Below, piece after piece: positions 19,098 through 28,413 of a stretch of DNA of 64,000 nt (positions are counted from its first letter, which is position 1; each line of letters opens with the position of its first letter). Position numbers and translations under genes: made by a program. The notes under the pieces were generated by a model, which saw only the letters and a list, made by a program, of their open reading frames with translations, did not search any database and was not told the origin of the DNA. The stretch lies in the NCBI RefSeq assembly GCF_025919725.1, contig NZ_CP081495.1:2232001-2296000 (forward strand), given 5' to 3'. Origin of the DNA: Flavobacterium agricola (GTDB lineage: Bacteria; Bacteroidota; Bacteroidia; Flavobacteriales; Flavobacteriaceae).

Positions 19098-19427
19098 ATG
19101 ATAAAAGTTTCTGAATCAGCTAGAAAGAAAGTTATATCTTTAATGGAAGACGATAACTTTGACCCATTTAACGATTATGTTAGAGTAGGCGTACATAGCG
19201 GCGGATGCTCGGGCTTATCTTACGATTTAAAGTTCGATAAAACCGTTGCTGAAGATGATAAAATTTTTGAGGACAACGGCATTAAAATAGCAGTAGATAA
19301 AAAAAGCTTTTTTTACTTAGTAGGAACAACTCTTGAATATTCTGGAGGTTTAAACGGTAAAGGATTTGTTTTTAACAACCCTAATGCTCAAAGAACATGT
19401 GGTTGTGGCGAAAGTTTTTCGTTATAA
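19098..19427 (+). CDS. sufA: HesB/IscA-type iron-sulfur assembly protein
   Basis: 109 residues; the three conserved cysteines of A-type carriers are present in SGGCSGLSYDL and the C-terminal CGCGESF. It receives or relays an Fe-S cluster to apoproteins. First gene of the suf operon and directly upstream of sufB, which supports a SufA assignment, although ErpA and IscA look alike by sequence. The TATCTTTG promoter element lies just upstream. Confidence 0.9.
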   Translation: MIKVSESARKKVISLMEDDNFDPFNDYVRVGVHSGGCSGLSYDLKFDKTVAEDDKIFEDNGIKIAVDKKSFFYLVGTTLEYSGGLNGKGFVFNNPNAQRTCGCGESFSL

Positions 19428-19480
19428 TTTAAAATTGAAAATAGCTTTCAATTAAAAACTATACAAATTGTTTAAAATTT

Positions 19481-19488
19481 TAATTTTG
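19481..19488 (+). promoter_or_regulatory. possible internal promoter before sufB
   Basis: TAATTTTG fits TAnnTTTG and lies 20 bases before the sufB ATG, within the 81-base sufA-sufB gap. Confidence 0.35.
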
Positions 19489-19508
19489 AACACTTTAATT
19501 AAGAACTT

Positions 19509-20957
19509 ATGAGTAAGTACACTGAAGAAGATTTAAAAAAAGAATTAGAAACTAGGGAATACGAATACGGCTTTTATACAGAATTAGATGCCGAAACGTT
19601 TCCGGTGGGGCTAAATGAAGATATTATTCGCGCAATTTCTGAAAAGAAAAATGAGCCAGAATGGATGACTGAATGGCGTTTAGATGCTTTTCGTATTTGG
19701 AAAGAAATGGTTGAGCCAGAATGGGCAAACGTAAAATACGAAAAACCAGATTTTCAAGCTATTTCTTACTATTCGGCACCAAAAGATATTGACCCGAATA
19801 AAACTTTAGATGATGTTGATCCGGAGTTGTTAGAAATGTACAAAAAATTAGGTATTTCTATTGACGAACAAAAACGAATGAACAATATTGCAATGGATAT
19901 TGTGGTTGATTCGGTTTCGGTAGCAACAACGTTTAAAGAAACCTTAAGCGAAAAAGGAATTATTTTCTGTTCTATTTCTGATGCCATTAAGGACCATCCA
20001 GAATTAGTGAAAAAATATTTAGGAAGCGTAGTTCCAAAAACAGATAACTTTTACGCAGCATTAAACTCGGCTGTATTCTCAGACGGATCGTTTTGCTACA
20101 TTCCAAAAGGCGTTCGTTGCCCAATGGAACTTTCTACCTATTTCCGTATCAACCAAGCCGGAACTGGGCAATTTGAGCGTACCTTGTTAATTGCAGATCA
20201 AGGATCGTATGTTTCGTACCTAGAAGGTTGTACTGCACCATCTCGCGATGAAAACCAATTGCACGCAGCTGTGGTAGAATTAATTGCAATGGACGACGCC
20301 GAAATTAAATATTCAACCGTACAAAACTGGTTCCCTGGAGATAAAGAAGGTAAAGGTGGGGTATTTAACTTTGTAACTAAACGTGCAATTGCTGAGAAAA
20401 ATGCAAAAGTTTCTTGGACGCAGGTTGAAACCGGATCGGCTGTAACCTGGAAATACCCATCATGTATTTTAAAAGGAGAAAATTCGGTAGGTGAATTTTA
20501 CTCAATCGCTGTAACCAATAACCACCAACAAGCAGATACCGGAACAAAAATGATTCATTTAGGTAAAAACTCTAAATCAACCATTATATCAAAAGGTATT
20601 TCGGCAGGTAAATCACAAAACTCATACCGTGGTTTAGTGAAAATTGGTGCAAGAGCAGAAAACGCACGTAACTTTACACAATGTGATTCTTTATTAATGG
20701 GTAACGAATGTGGTGCACATACGTTTCCGTATATTGAATCTCAAAATTCAACAGCAAAATTAGAACACGAAGCAACAACAAGTAAAATTGGTGAAGATCA
20801 GGTGTTTTATTGCAACCAACGTGGTATTCCAACAGAAACAGCTATTGCTTTAATTGTAAATGGTTTTTCTAGAGAAGTTTTAGATAAATTACCAATGGAA
20901 TTTGCAGTTGAAGCTAAAAAATTATTAGAAATTTCGTTAGAAGGATCTGTAGGATAA
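19509..20957 (+). CDS. sufB: Fe-S cluster assembly scaffold SufB
   Basis: 482 residues, full family length. Signature stretches include DGSFCYIPKGVRCPMELSTYFRIN, GQFERTLLIADQGSYVSYLEGCTAP, SWTQVETGSAVTWKYPSC and the C-terminal EATTSKIGEDQVFYCNQRGI, which carries the conserved cysteine. SufB forms the SufBCD scaffold on which clusters are built from sulfur delivered by SufS/SufE. The normal next gene, sufC, is separated from it by a four-helix-bundle gene with inverted-repeat ends. Confidence 0.96.
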   Translation: MSKYTEEDLKKELETREYEYGFYTELDAETFPVGLNEDIIRAISEKKNEPEWMTEWRLDAFRIWKEMVEPEWANVKYEKPDFQAISYYSAPKDIDPNKTLDDVDPELLEMYKKLGISIDEQKRMNNIAMDIVVDSVSVATTFKETLSEKGIIFCSISDAIKDHPELVKKYLGSVVPKTDNFYAALNSAVFSDGSFCYIPKGVRCPMELSTYFRINQAGTGQFERTLLIADQGSYVSYLEGCTAPSRDENQLHAAVVELIAMDDAEIKYSTVQNWFPGDKEGKGGVFNFVTKRAIAEKNAKVSWTQVETGSAVTWKYPSCILKGENSVGEFYSIAVTNNHQQADTGTKMIHLGKNSKSTIISKGISAGKSQNSYRGLVKIGARAENARNFTQCDSLLMGNECGAHTFPYIESQNSTAKLEHEATTSKIGEDQVFYCNQRGIPTETAIALIVNGFSREVLDKLPMEFAVEAKKLLEISLEGSVG

Positions 20958-20966
20958 TTGAAAATG

Positions 20967-20989
20967 TTTTAATTTGAAGATTTGCAAAT
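20967..20989 (+). repeat. left inverted repeat flanking the four-helix-bundle gene
   Basis: The 23-base stretch starting TTTTAATTTGA matches the reverse complement of 21364-21386 at 20 of 23 positions. It begins 9 bases after the sufB stop and runs into the start codon of the inserted gene. Confidence 0.65.
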
Positions 20990-21311
20990 GAAAGATTCCG
21001 AAAACATAATCGTTAAACCTACCTTCGAATTTGCCTTAGCTATTATAGCTTATTGTGAAGAATTAGAAAGTAATAAAAAATTTGTAGTTTCGAATCAATT
21101 GTTAAAATCGGGTACATCAATTGGTGCAAATGTGCGAGAAGCACAAAATGCAGAAAGTAAAAATGATTTTATACATAAATTTAAAATCGCAGCTAAAGAA
21201 GTTGAAGAAACTATTTACTGGCTTGAACTTTGCAAACAAAGCCCAAATTATCCAGATTGTTCAACCTTAATTTATCAAATTGAAACCATTCAAAAATTAT
21301 TAATAAGATAA
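20988..21311 (+). CDS. Four-helix-bundle protein (23S rRNA intervening-sequence protein family)
   Basis: About 107 residues, all-helical, with the family core FALAIIAYCEELE, SNQLLKSGTSIGANVREAQNAESKNDFIHKFKIAAKE and EETIYWLELCKQS. The family was first noted inside 23S rRNA intervening sequences and is scattered through Bacteroidota genomes; its molecular role is not established. I chose ATG 20988 over the upstream TTG. It sits between sufB and sufC and is bounded by near-identical inverted repeats, which suggests that the gene and its flanks moved in as one unit without blocking operon transcription. Confidence 0.88.
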   Translation: MKDSENIIVKPTFEFALAIIAYCEELESNKKFVVSNQLLKSGTSIGANVREAQNAESKNDFIHKFKIAAKEVEETIYWLELCKQSPNYPDCSTLIYQIETIQKLLIR

Positions 21312-21363
21312 TAATATCAGCAAAAACAAAATAATACGAGAAATGAAATTTTCAAATTAGAAA

Positions 21364-21386
21364 ATCTTCAAATCATCAAATTAAAA
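21364..21386 (+). repeat. right inverted repeat flanking the four-helix-bundle gene
   Basis: Reverse complement of the left repeat at 20 of 23 positions, ending 4 bases before the sufC ATG. Adjacent sequence (about 21349-21385) holds further TTCAAAT-type repeats. Confidence 0.65.
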
Positions 21387-21390
21387 AGAT

Positions 21391-22128
21391 ATGTTAGAAA
21401 TTAAAAATTTACATGCCTCTGTTGAGGATAAAGAAATATTAAAAGGAATTAATCTGGAGGTTAAACCAGGCGAAGTTCACGCAATTATGGGACCAAACGG
21501 TGCCGGAAAATCAACTTTATCTGCAGTAATTGCAGGTAATGAGAACTTTGAGGTTACCCAAGGTGAAATTATTTTAGACGGTGAAGATTTAGGTGATTTA
21601 GCACCAGAAGAAAGAGCGCATAAAGGCATCTTTTTATCGTTTCAATACCCGGTAGAAATTCCTGGAGTTTCAGTAACCAATTTCATCAAAACAGCTATTA
21701 ACGAATCGCGCAAAGCAAAAGGTTTAGAAGATATGCCTGCGAACGAAATGTTGAAGCTAATTAAAGAAAAATCAGAATTATTAGAAATTGATCGTAAATT
21801 TTTATCGCGTTCGTTAAACGAAGGTTTTTCGGGTGGTGAGAAAAAACGTAACGAAATTTTTCAAATGGCTATGTTAGATCCTAAAATTGCTATTTTAGAT
21901 GAAACAGATTCTGGTTTAGATATTGATGCATTACGTATTGTTGCAAACGGTGTAAACAAGCTTAAAAGCGAAAATAACGCGGTTATTGTAATTACGCACT
22001 ACCAACGTTTGTTAGATTATATCGTTCCAGATTTTGTACACGTTTTACACGATGGTAAAATTGTTAAAACAGGAGGTAAAGAATTAGCTCTTGAATTAGA
22101 AGAAAAAGGATACGATTGGCTAAAATAA
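21391..22128 (+). CDS. sufC: Fe-S cluster assembly ATPase SufC
   Basis: 245-residue ABC-type ATPase. Walker A GPNGAGKST at residues 34-42, Q-loop LSFQYP, signature FSGGEKKRNEI and Walker B AILDETDSGLD are all intact. SufC drives conformational change in the SufBCD scaffold. The terminal PDFVHVLHDGKIVKTGGKELALELE matches the family. Good length and spacing before sufD (74 bases). Confidence 0.96.
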   Translation: MLEIKNLHASVEDKEILKGINLEVKPGEVHAIMGPNGAGKSTLSAVIAGNENFEVTQGEIILDGEDLGDLAPEERAHKGIFLSFQYPVEIPGVSVTNFIKTAINESRKAKGLEDMPANEMLKLIKEKSELLEIDRKFLSRSLNEGFSGGEKKRNEIFQMAMLDPKIAILDETDSGLDIDALRIVANGVNKLKSENNAVIVITHYQRLLDYIVPDFVHVLHDGKIVKTGGKELALELEEKGYDWLK

Positions 22129-22202
22129 TTAGTTTAAAAAGTTTCGGGTAGTAAGCTAAAACACAGCTTTAGCTTTAAACAACAAACTTTAAACAAAACA
22201 AC

Positions 22203-23516
22203 ATGGAGTTAAAAGAAAAATTATTAACCTCTTTTTTAGCTTTCGAACAAAAAGTGGATATCAATACCAATTTACACGATGTTCGCAACGAAGCATTAAA
22301 GACGTTTGAAAATAAAGGTTTTCCTACCAAAAAGGAAGAAGCTTGGAAATATACCTCGCTTAATGCAATCTTAAAAAACGATTTTGCTATTTTACCTAAA
22401 GGCGATGATGCAATTGAGTGGAAAGATGTAAAACAATATTTTTTAAACGATGTAGATACGTACAAAGTAGTTTTTGTAAACGGTGTTTTTTCATCTAACT
22501 TATCATCTACAACGCACGACGGATTGGACGTTTGTTTATTGTCATCAGCATTAACCAAACCCAAATACAAAATGATTATTGATACGTATTTTAATCAAGC
22601 TATTGATAAAAATGATAGCTTAACTAATTTAAATACGGCATATGCACTAGAAGGTGCATATATCAATATCCCTAAATCAACCGTAGTACAAAAACCAATC
22701 GAGATTATTTATTTTACAACCGGAACAAACCCAACGTTTGTACAACCGCGTAACTTAGTAATTGTTGGAGAAAATGCACACGTACAAATTTTAGAACGTC
22801 ATCAAAGTTTAACTTCTGCTGCTGTATTAACCAATTCGGTTACCGAAATTTTTGCTGCCAAACGTGCTATTGTAGATTATTACAAACTACAAAACGACGT
22901 GCAAACGGCTAATTTGGTTGACAATACGTTTACCGTTCAGAAACAAGAAAGCCGCGTTTCGGTTCATACCTTCTCTTTTGGAGGTAATATTACACGTAAC
23001 AACTTAAACTTTTACCAAAAAGGCGAACGCATCGATTCTACCTTAAAAGGAATTACAATTATTGATGATAAACAACACGTAGATCATTATACGTTAGTAA
23101 ACCACGAAGAACCAAATTGTGAGTCGCATCAAAACTACAAAGGTATTTTTGACGGACAATCTACAGGGGTTTTTAATGGTAAAATTTTTGTAGATCAGGT
23201 TGCACAAAAAACAGATGCTTTTCAGCAAAACAACAATATTTTATTAACCGATAAAGCAACATTAAATACCAAACCGCAATTAGAAATTTTTGCTGACGAT
23301 GTTAAATGTTCACACGGTTGTACTATTGGTCAGTTAGATGAAACAGCTATGTTTTATTTACAACAACGTGGAATTCCGAAAAAAGAAGCTCGTGCTTTAT
23401 TAATGTACGCGTTTACTGATGAGGTAATTTCATCGGTTAAAATTCCAGATTTAAAACAAAAAGTTTCTCAGCTTATTTCTAAAAAATTAGGAGTAAATAT
23501 GGGGTTTGAAATATAA
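22203..23516 (+). CDS. sufD: Fe-S cluster assembly protein SufD
   Basis: 437 residues; a paralog of SufB with N-terminal helical domain (FPTKKEEAWKYTSLN) and a beta-helix core ending in CSHGCTIGQLDETAMFYLQQRGIPKKEARALLMYAF, the SufD hallmark. It pairs with SufB and SufC as the cluster-building scaffold. A strong terminator follows, so sufS and later genes, 7.8 kb downstream here, need another promoter. Confidence 0.95.
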   Translation: MELKEKLLTSFLAFEQKVDINTNLHDVRNEALKTFENKGFPTKKEEAWKYTSLNAILKNDFAILPKGDDAIEWKDVKQYFLNDVDTYKVVFVNGVFSSNLSSTTHDGLDVCLLSSALTKPKYKMIIDTYFNQAIDKNDSLTNLNTAYALEGAYINIPKSTVVQKPIEIIYFTTGTNPTFVQPRNLVIVGENAHVQILERHQSLTSAAVLTNSVTEIFAAKRAIVDYYKLQNDVQTANLVDNTFTVQKQESRVSVHTFSFGGNITRNNLNFYQKGERIDSTLKGITIIDDKQHVDHYTLVNHEEPNCESHQNYKGIFDGQSTGVFNGKIFVDQVAQKTDAFQQNNNILLTDKATLNTKPQLEIFADDVKCSHGCTIGQLDETAMFYLQQRGIPKKEARALLMYAFTDEVISSVKIPDLKQKVSQLISKKLGVNMGFEI

Positions 23517-23537
23517 CATACTGATTGTTAAAAATAT

Positions 23538-23573
23538 AAAAGCTATTTAGGTTATTCTAAATAGCTTTTTTTT
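23538..23573 (+). terminator. intrinsic terminator after sufD
   Basis: AAAGCTATTTAG pairs with CTAAATAGCTTT around a 6-base loop, followed by a run of Ts. Confidence 0.9.
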
Positions 23574-23599
23574 ATGTTAAATTATGTTATTTTAATTTG

Positions 23600-23613
23600 G
23601 AATAAATAAAAAT
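23600..23613. promoter_or_regulatory. shared 14-mer, candidate iron/heme operator (copy 1)
   Basis: GAATAAATAAAAAT ends 7 bases before the TACATTTG minus-7 element of the receptor gene. The same 14-mer occurs at 31180-31193, next to the divergent hmuT promoter. Operator function (for example Fur binding) is inferred. Confidence 0.4.
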
Positions 23614-23620
23614 TAATAAC

Positions 23621-23628
23621 TACATTTG
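23621..23628 (+). promoter_or_regulatory. minus-7 promoter element of the heme receptor gene
   Basis: TACATTTG matches the TAnnTTTG consensus between the sufD terminator and the receptor coding region. Confidence 0.6.
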
Positions 23629-25791
23629 CTGTTGTCTATAATTAATCTAAATAAAAATAAAGAAATAGAGCAAACGATATATTTTAAAACGGCAGTATTT
23701 TTTTGTTTTAGTGCTTCTGTATTTGCACAAACTTCGCCCAAAGCAGATTCTATTACATCGCCCGTTATTATGGACGATTTAATTATTACTGGTCAATTTA
23801 ATCCGCAGGCTGTAAATAAATCTATTTACGATGTGCAAGTTATAACGCGCGAAATGATTGATCGCCAAGCCGGAAATAATTTAGCCGATTTGTTAAACCA
23901 AAACTTAAATATTGTAATTATTCCAAATGCAAGCACGGGTAAATCAACCGGAAATATGTTGGGGTTGGATGCGCAGTATTTTAAAATTTTGGTAGATAAC
24001 ATTCCTTTAATTAATGAAGAAGGTTTAGGTAGTAATGTAGATTTAACGCAAATTAATTTAGACGATATTCAACGCATTGAAATTGTTGAAGGATCAATGG
24101 GCGTAGAATACGGTTCTAATGCCATTGCAGGTGTTATAAACATTATTACAAAAAAAGGATCTACTTATAAATGGAGCTTTACCCCAATGATTCAGGAAGA
24201 AACGGTTGGTTCTGAATATAATTTAAAAGATAAAGGCCGCCATATTAAATCGCTTAAAATAGAGCATAATTTAACCGATCGCATTTATGTAAACGCTATT
24301 TATACTCGTAATAATTTTAAAGGTTTGTGGAGCGATAAAAAAGGCGAAAATTACGGAATAAACGACGGGTTGCGCGGATACGAATGGTTGCCAAAAGAAC
24401 AAAATACCGTAAAAGCCATGATTCGCTACAAAAGCGATAATTACAATTTATTTTACAAGTTTGAAGGTTTTTTTGAACAGGTTGATCGGTACAACAATAC
24501 GGTGCTAGAAAACTACAATCCAATTACCCAAACCAGTAATCCAACAGCAAAAGATGCCGTTTTTAATTCTAAACGTTACGTACATCATATCAATGCTTTT
24601 GGTCGTTTTAATGATTTATTTAATTACGATGTTTCTTTCTCCTTACAAGATCAGAAAAAAAGCGTTGAAGATTATGTTTACTTAATTAAACAAGATGCAA
24701 AAACAGATGTTTCTAAATATGATTTTCAGAGCCGTAAAGGATTTTATTCTCGCGGAAGCATTTCTAATTTCCTAGTTAAAAAAAGCTTCGATTTCCAGTT
24801 AGGGTACGAACTTTCGTCTTTAAAAGGTTTTGCATCGCCTTATTCAGGAGATTATAAAACGCCTGTTTCTCGTAATCTAGATAATTATGATTTTTATGCT
24901 TCGTCAGAAATAACCTTATCCGACAAACTTTCTGTTAGACCGGGGGCCCGAATCATGATTTCTCCTTTATTCAGCAACCAATTAGCTTGGAGCTTTAGTG
25001 CAAAATACAACCTACCTAAAAATTATGAATTGCGCGCTATTTATGGCAATTCACCACGTTTGCCCAATTTTGATGAGTTGTACTCTTATTTTGTTGATTC
25101 TAACCACGACATTCAAGGAAATGAAAAGTTAAGTCCCGAAAAAGGACAATCTGTTTTCTTGAGTGTAAAACGCCAATTCGAACATCAAAAATTAACCTTG
25201 TTGCCTAAGTTAACGCTTTGGTACATGGATGTTTCTGATCGTATCGATTTGGCCGTGGTGAATCAATCACCTTTGCGCTATTCGTATGTAAACGTAAGCA
25301 GTTACCAATCTTTCGGTTCAACCTTACAATCTAAAATAAAATATAAAAACTTAAGCGGTGGGGCAGGCGTAACTTTTTCTGGCGTTGCCCAGCAAATTGA
25401 CGATCGCCCATCTGATACACATCATTTTTTATATGCCATTCAAGCCAACCTAAACGCGGCTTATACGCTGCATAAAACGCAAACAACTTTATCGCTGTTT
25501 TTAAAATACAACGGACAAACGTACCAATACGTTGCCAAACAAGAAAACTTTGGTGATGTGGTTTACGAAAAAGGCAAACAAAATGGTTATGCGTGGTTTG
25601 ATGCATCCATTCATCAACCGTTTTTAAACAAAAACTTACACGTAACCTTAGGTGCCCGAAACTTGTTTGATGTTACCAGCGTAAGAACGTCGGCTATTGA
25701 AGGCGGAACACATAACGGGCCAGCATCAAACCTAACTTTAGGTTACGGCCGATCGTACTTTTTAAAATTATTATATAACCTAAATATCTAA
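23626..25791 (+). CDS. TonB-dependent heme receptor, HmuR-like (start unresolved)
   Basis: The plug domain is clear (IYDVQVITREMIDRQAGNNLADLL, IERIEIV-like IQRIEIVEGSMGVEYGSNAIAGVINIITKK), then about 550 residues of beta-barrel ending in an aromatic-rich strand (SYFLKLLYNLNI). The signal peptide (FKTAVFFCFSASVFAQ) lies at about 23680-23732. The first possible start, TTG at 23626, overlaps the promoter element and is improbable; no ATG lies between it and the signal peptide, so a rare start or a base error is likely. It imports heme or iron compounds across the outer membrane, supported by HmuY directly downstream and HemS/HmuTUV next to it. Confidence 0.85.
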   Translation: MLLSIINLNKNKEIEQTIYFKTAVFFCFSASVFAQTSPKADSITSPVIMDDLIITGQFNPQAVNKSIYDVQVITREMIDRQAGNNLADLLNQNLNIVIIPNASTGKSTGNMLGLDAQYFKILVDNIPLINEEGLGSNVDLTQINLDDIQRIEIVEGSMGVEYGSNAIAGVINIITKKGSTYKWSFTPMIQEETVGSEYNLKDKGRHIKSLKIEHNLTDRIYVNAIYTRNNFKGLWSDKKGENYGINDGLRGYEWLPKEQNTVKAMIRYKSDNYNLFYKFEGFFEQVDRYNNTVLENYNPITQTSNPTAKDAVFNSKRYVHHINAFGRFNDLFNYDVSFSLQDQKKSVEDYVYLIKQDAKTDVSKYDFQSRKGFYSRGSISNFLVKKSFDFQLGYELSSLKGFASPYSGDYKTPVSRNLDNYDFYASSEITLSDKLSVRPGARIMISPLFSNQLAWSFSAKYNLPKNYELRAIYGNSPRLPNFDELYSYFVDSNHDIQGNEKLSPEKGQSVFLSVKRQFEHQKLTLLPKLTLWYMDVSDRIDLAVVNQSPLRYSYVNVSSYQSFGSTLQSKIKYKNLSGGAGVTFSGVAQQIDDRPSDTHHFLYAIQANLNAAYTLHKTQTTLSLFLKYNGQTYQYVAKQENFGDVVYEKGKQNGYAWFDASIHQPFLNKNLHVTLGARNLFDVTSVRTSAIEGGTHNGPASNLTLGYGRSYFLKLLYNLNI

Positions 25792-25797
25792 ATACTT

Positions 25798-27198
25798 ATG
25801 AAAAAACTGGGATTCCTTAGTTTTATTACAGCGCTATTTGTTTTGGTAGCCTGCTCTAAAGATGATTCACCCTCACAAACCGAACCTTTGGTTATTTCTT
25901 TCGAGAAAACTGCAATAGATTATTCGACTATTGAAAACGAAGCGCCAATTGGTTTGGTTTTCTCGCAACGCCCAACAGCAAATGGCGTACTTTATATTCA
26001 GGTAGAAGCAACCAATGCAACTTACGATACCGATTTTAATACCTTGCCTACGGCTGCTTTAAACGAGATTGTTTTGCCATTTACAGCAGGACAAGAAACG
26101 TTGTCTTTTACTTTTAAAAATTTAATTTTTCCGTTTGATCGTGGCGATAAAAAAGTAAATTTTACTATTACTAAAATTGAATATCCTGGAGAAACAGCCA
26201 TTCAGGGTTATACCAAGTTAAACGTTTCTTTCGAAACGTTTTCTCGCGGATTTTTTGCACCCAATATTGGTGGTCCGAACGAACCTAATCAGGTTTATAT
26301 TGATTTAAGTAAAGGAAAACTAACCGATGTGCAACGCGATAGCTGGGATTTAGGCTTTTATGCTGGTAACGAATTTAAAGTTATGCTTAACGGATCTGTA
26401 GCAATGGCTGCAACTGCTTTACCACAAACGAATTTAGCTGATGTGACTGAAGAATCTGTTGCTGCCTTAAAAACACAAGTTGCAACAGGAACTTTTAATC
26501 CTACTAATACCATTTATATTGATAATCCGTCGGGTGATTTAAACGGGTTGGTAATTAATAACGTTTCTGATAATCCAGCAAATAATCCGGTTTATCTTAT
26601 TAATTTAGGATTTTCGGTTGGTACTGCAGCTCCAAATGTTGGATCGGTTGCTATAAACGGAGAACATCGTGGTTGGAAAAAAATAAAAATTAACCGTGAC
26701 GGATCTAATTATAAAATTCAATACGCAGATATTGACGGATCTAACTTTAAAGAACAAGTAATTACCAAAGTTTCGGCCTTTAATTTTACCTTTTATAGCT
26801 TAGTAACCAATCAGGTAAAACAAGTACAACCAGAATCCAAAAACTGGGATATTGCTTTTACGGTGTTTACCAATATTATTCCGTCGGCCGGATCATACGT
26901 ATATTCAAATTATGTAATAAATAATGTTGTTGGCGGTGCTAAAGCATATAAAGTTTCTACAGATAACTTTAGCTATGCAGCATTTACCAAAGCAAATGTA
27001 GATGAAAGTTTGTTTACAGCCGATCAACGTAGCATTGGTGATTCTTGGCGTTCGGTAACTCCAGTTGCAATGAATCAAACCGTATTTTATGTGGTAAAAG
27101 ATCCTGAAGGAAACTATTATAAAGTGAAAATGCTTTCGGTAGTTAGCCCAGAAGGCGTTCGAGGAAATGCAACGTTTGAATACGAAATTCTTCCATAA
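25798..27198 (+). CDS. hmuY: HmuY family heme-binding lipoprotein
   Basis: 466 residues: lipoprotein signal (FITALFVLVACSKDD), an N-terminal Calx-beta/immunoglobulin-like domain (about 30-150) and a C-terminal HmuY domain that begins near SRGFFAPNIGGPNEPNQVYIDLSKG and includes the repeated pattern DSWDLGFYAG and KNWDIAFTVFTN. Surface or periplasmic HmuY proteins capture heme and hand it to the partner TonB receptor, encoded 6 bases upstream. It is longer than the compact HmuY of Porphyromonas because of the N-terminal domain. Terminator at 27221. Confidence 0.9.
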   Translation: MKKLGFLSFITALFVLVACSKDDSPSQTEPLVISFEKTAIDYSTIENEAPIGLVFSQRPTANGVLYIQVEATNATYDTDFNTLPTAALNEIVLPFTAGQETLSFTFKNLIFPFDRGDKKVNFTITKIEYPGETAIQGYTKLNVSFETFSRGFFAPNIGGPNEPNQVYIDLSKGKLTDVQRDSWDLGFYAGNEFKVMLNGSVAMAATALPQTNLADVTEESVAALKTQVATGTFNPTNTIYIDNPSGDLNGLVINNVSDNPANNPVYLINLGFSVGTAAPNVGSVAINGEHRGWKKIKINRDGSNYKIQYADIDGSNFKEQVITKVSAFNFTFYSLVTNQVKQVQPESKNWDIAFTVFTNIIPSAGSYVYSNYVINNVVGGAKAYKVSTDNFSYAAFTKANVDESLFTADQRSIGDSWRSVTPVAMNQTVFYVVKDPEGNYYKVKMLSVVSPEGVRGNATFEYEILP

Positions 27199-27220
27199 TT
27201 ATATTCAGTTCTATTTTTTA

Positions 27221-27248
27221 AAACGGCGGTAGTAATACCGTCGTTTTT
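27221..27248 (+). terminator. intrinsic terminator after hmuY
   Basis: AACGGCGGTA pairs with TACCGTCGTT (one G-U) around GTAA, then a T run. Confidence 0.85.
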
Positions 27249-27304
27249 TATTTGCAAACCCCGCAACTATTTCCTTTTACAGAACAATGTTTACAATATA
27301 AATA

Positions 27305-27336
27305 AAAAAGCACTTGTTGGGTGACAAGTGCTTTTT
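27305..27336 (-). terminator. intrinsic terminator after hemS
   Basis: AAAAGCACTTGT and its complement with a 6-base loop, flanked by A and T tracts; follows the minus-strand hemS gene. Confidence 0.85.
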
Positions 27337-27375
27337 CTGAACTAACTTAACTAATATTATGAATGGTTTATTTTT

Positions 27376-28413
27376 TTAAATTTCGGTCATTAAATTTCTC
27401 CATGATTTTAACTCAGGAATACCGGGTTTACGTTTGCCAAAAAATTGAACAATAATTTCTCCTTCGGTATTAAAAACTTCAACAGAGGTTACAATACCAT
27501 CTTCCGTTGGTTTTCTTACCACCCAAGTTTCTGCTACGCGATCCATATCTAAATGCAGATTAAAATCGGGATCAAGAATATTATACCAATTATTATGCCA
27601 CATTGTTTTGTGAATTTCGCCGGTATGAATTTGTATGATGCCTTTATTTCCGGTAAAAACCATAATTGGTATTTGTTGGCTTTGCGCTTTACCTAATAGG
27701 TACACAATATTTTCTTTTTTTATTTTTTTTGCATAACACGCATCCGGAGCTAAACGTAAAGCTTGCGTTCGGCTAACGCCATATTTGCGTAATAAACCAA
27801 AAAAGTTGTGTGTATCGGTTAGGTTTTTCCATTCGGTTTTAAATCCTTCAATATCAATTTCAGTATCTGGTTTTTCTGTTATTTTGGTAATTGATTTATC
27901 TAAATCTAATTCAGTAACCGGTTTTTGTTGCTTGTATTTTTCTACCAATTCTGCAAAAGCAACTTCATTACTTTGCGAGGTTAAATATATTTTATGAACG
28001 GCTTCGCCATCTTTTCCAAAAAACTGAAGGCTTTTTCGCAAGGTTTCGCCCATTGGTTCTGCAACTGCAAAGGCAAACTTCCAGTGGTTTAAAAAAATGC
28101 GTAAATCAATAGCTTCGCCAACAAATAATTGTGCATGCGGAGATGAAAAATCGGGGTTTAAATAAACGCCCTTACGTTCGTGCACGCATTCGTTATTGCG
28201 GGTTAAAGCCATAACTTTTCCTAATTTTTCTACATCTAATAAAATGGCTTTAAAATCAGTGATTAATTGCGTTACGCCTTGGTTTAGATTTAGGATTAAA
28301 AGTTCTGCTTCGCTTACATTTAAGGTTTGTGCTGCGTTGCGAATGCGTAAATGAGGTTGTTGTTGCTTAAGTTCTTCCCATTTTTGTTTTAATGAAACAG
28401 CAGTTGTATTCAT
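27376..28413 (-). CDS. hemS: Hemin-degrading/heme-handling protein, HemS/HmuS family
   Basis: 345 residues, cytoplasmic. It shows the internal duplication of the family: MALTRNNECVHERKGVYLNP in the first half and the matching VFTGNKGIIQIHTGEIH and WVVRKPTEDGIVTSVEVF in the second. Such proteins bind heme delivered by the HmuTUV importer and degrade or store it. Last gene of the minus-strand hmuT-hmuU-hmuV-hemS run; its ATG lies inside the 3' part of hmuV as read here (47-base overlap). Confidence 0.9.
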   Translation of the reverse strand: MNTTAVSLKQKWEELKQQQPHLRIRNAAQTLNVSEAELLILNLNQGVTQLITDFKAILLDVEKLGKVMALTRNNECVHERKGVYLNPDFSSPHAQLFVGEAIDLRIFLNHWKFAFAVAEPMGETLRKSLQFFGKDGEAVHKIYLTSQSNEVAFAELVEKYKQQKPVTELDLDKSITKITEKPDTEIDIEGFKTEWKNLTDTHNFFGLLRKYGVSRTQALRLAPDACYAKKIKKENIVYLLGKAQSQQIPIMVFTGNKGIIQIHTGEIHKTMWHNNWYNILDPDFNLHLDMDRVAETWVVRKPTEDGIVTSVEVFNTEGEIIVQFFGKRKPGIPELKSWRNLMTEI

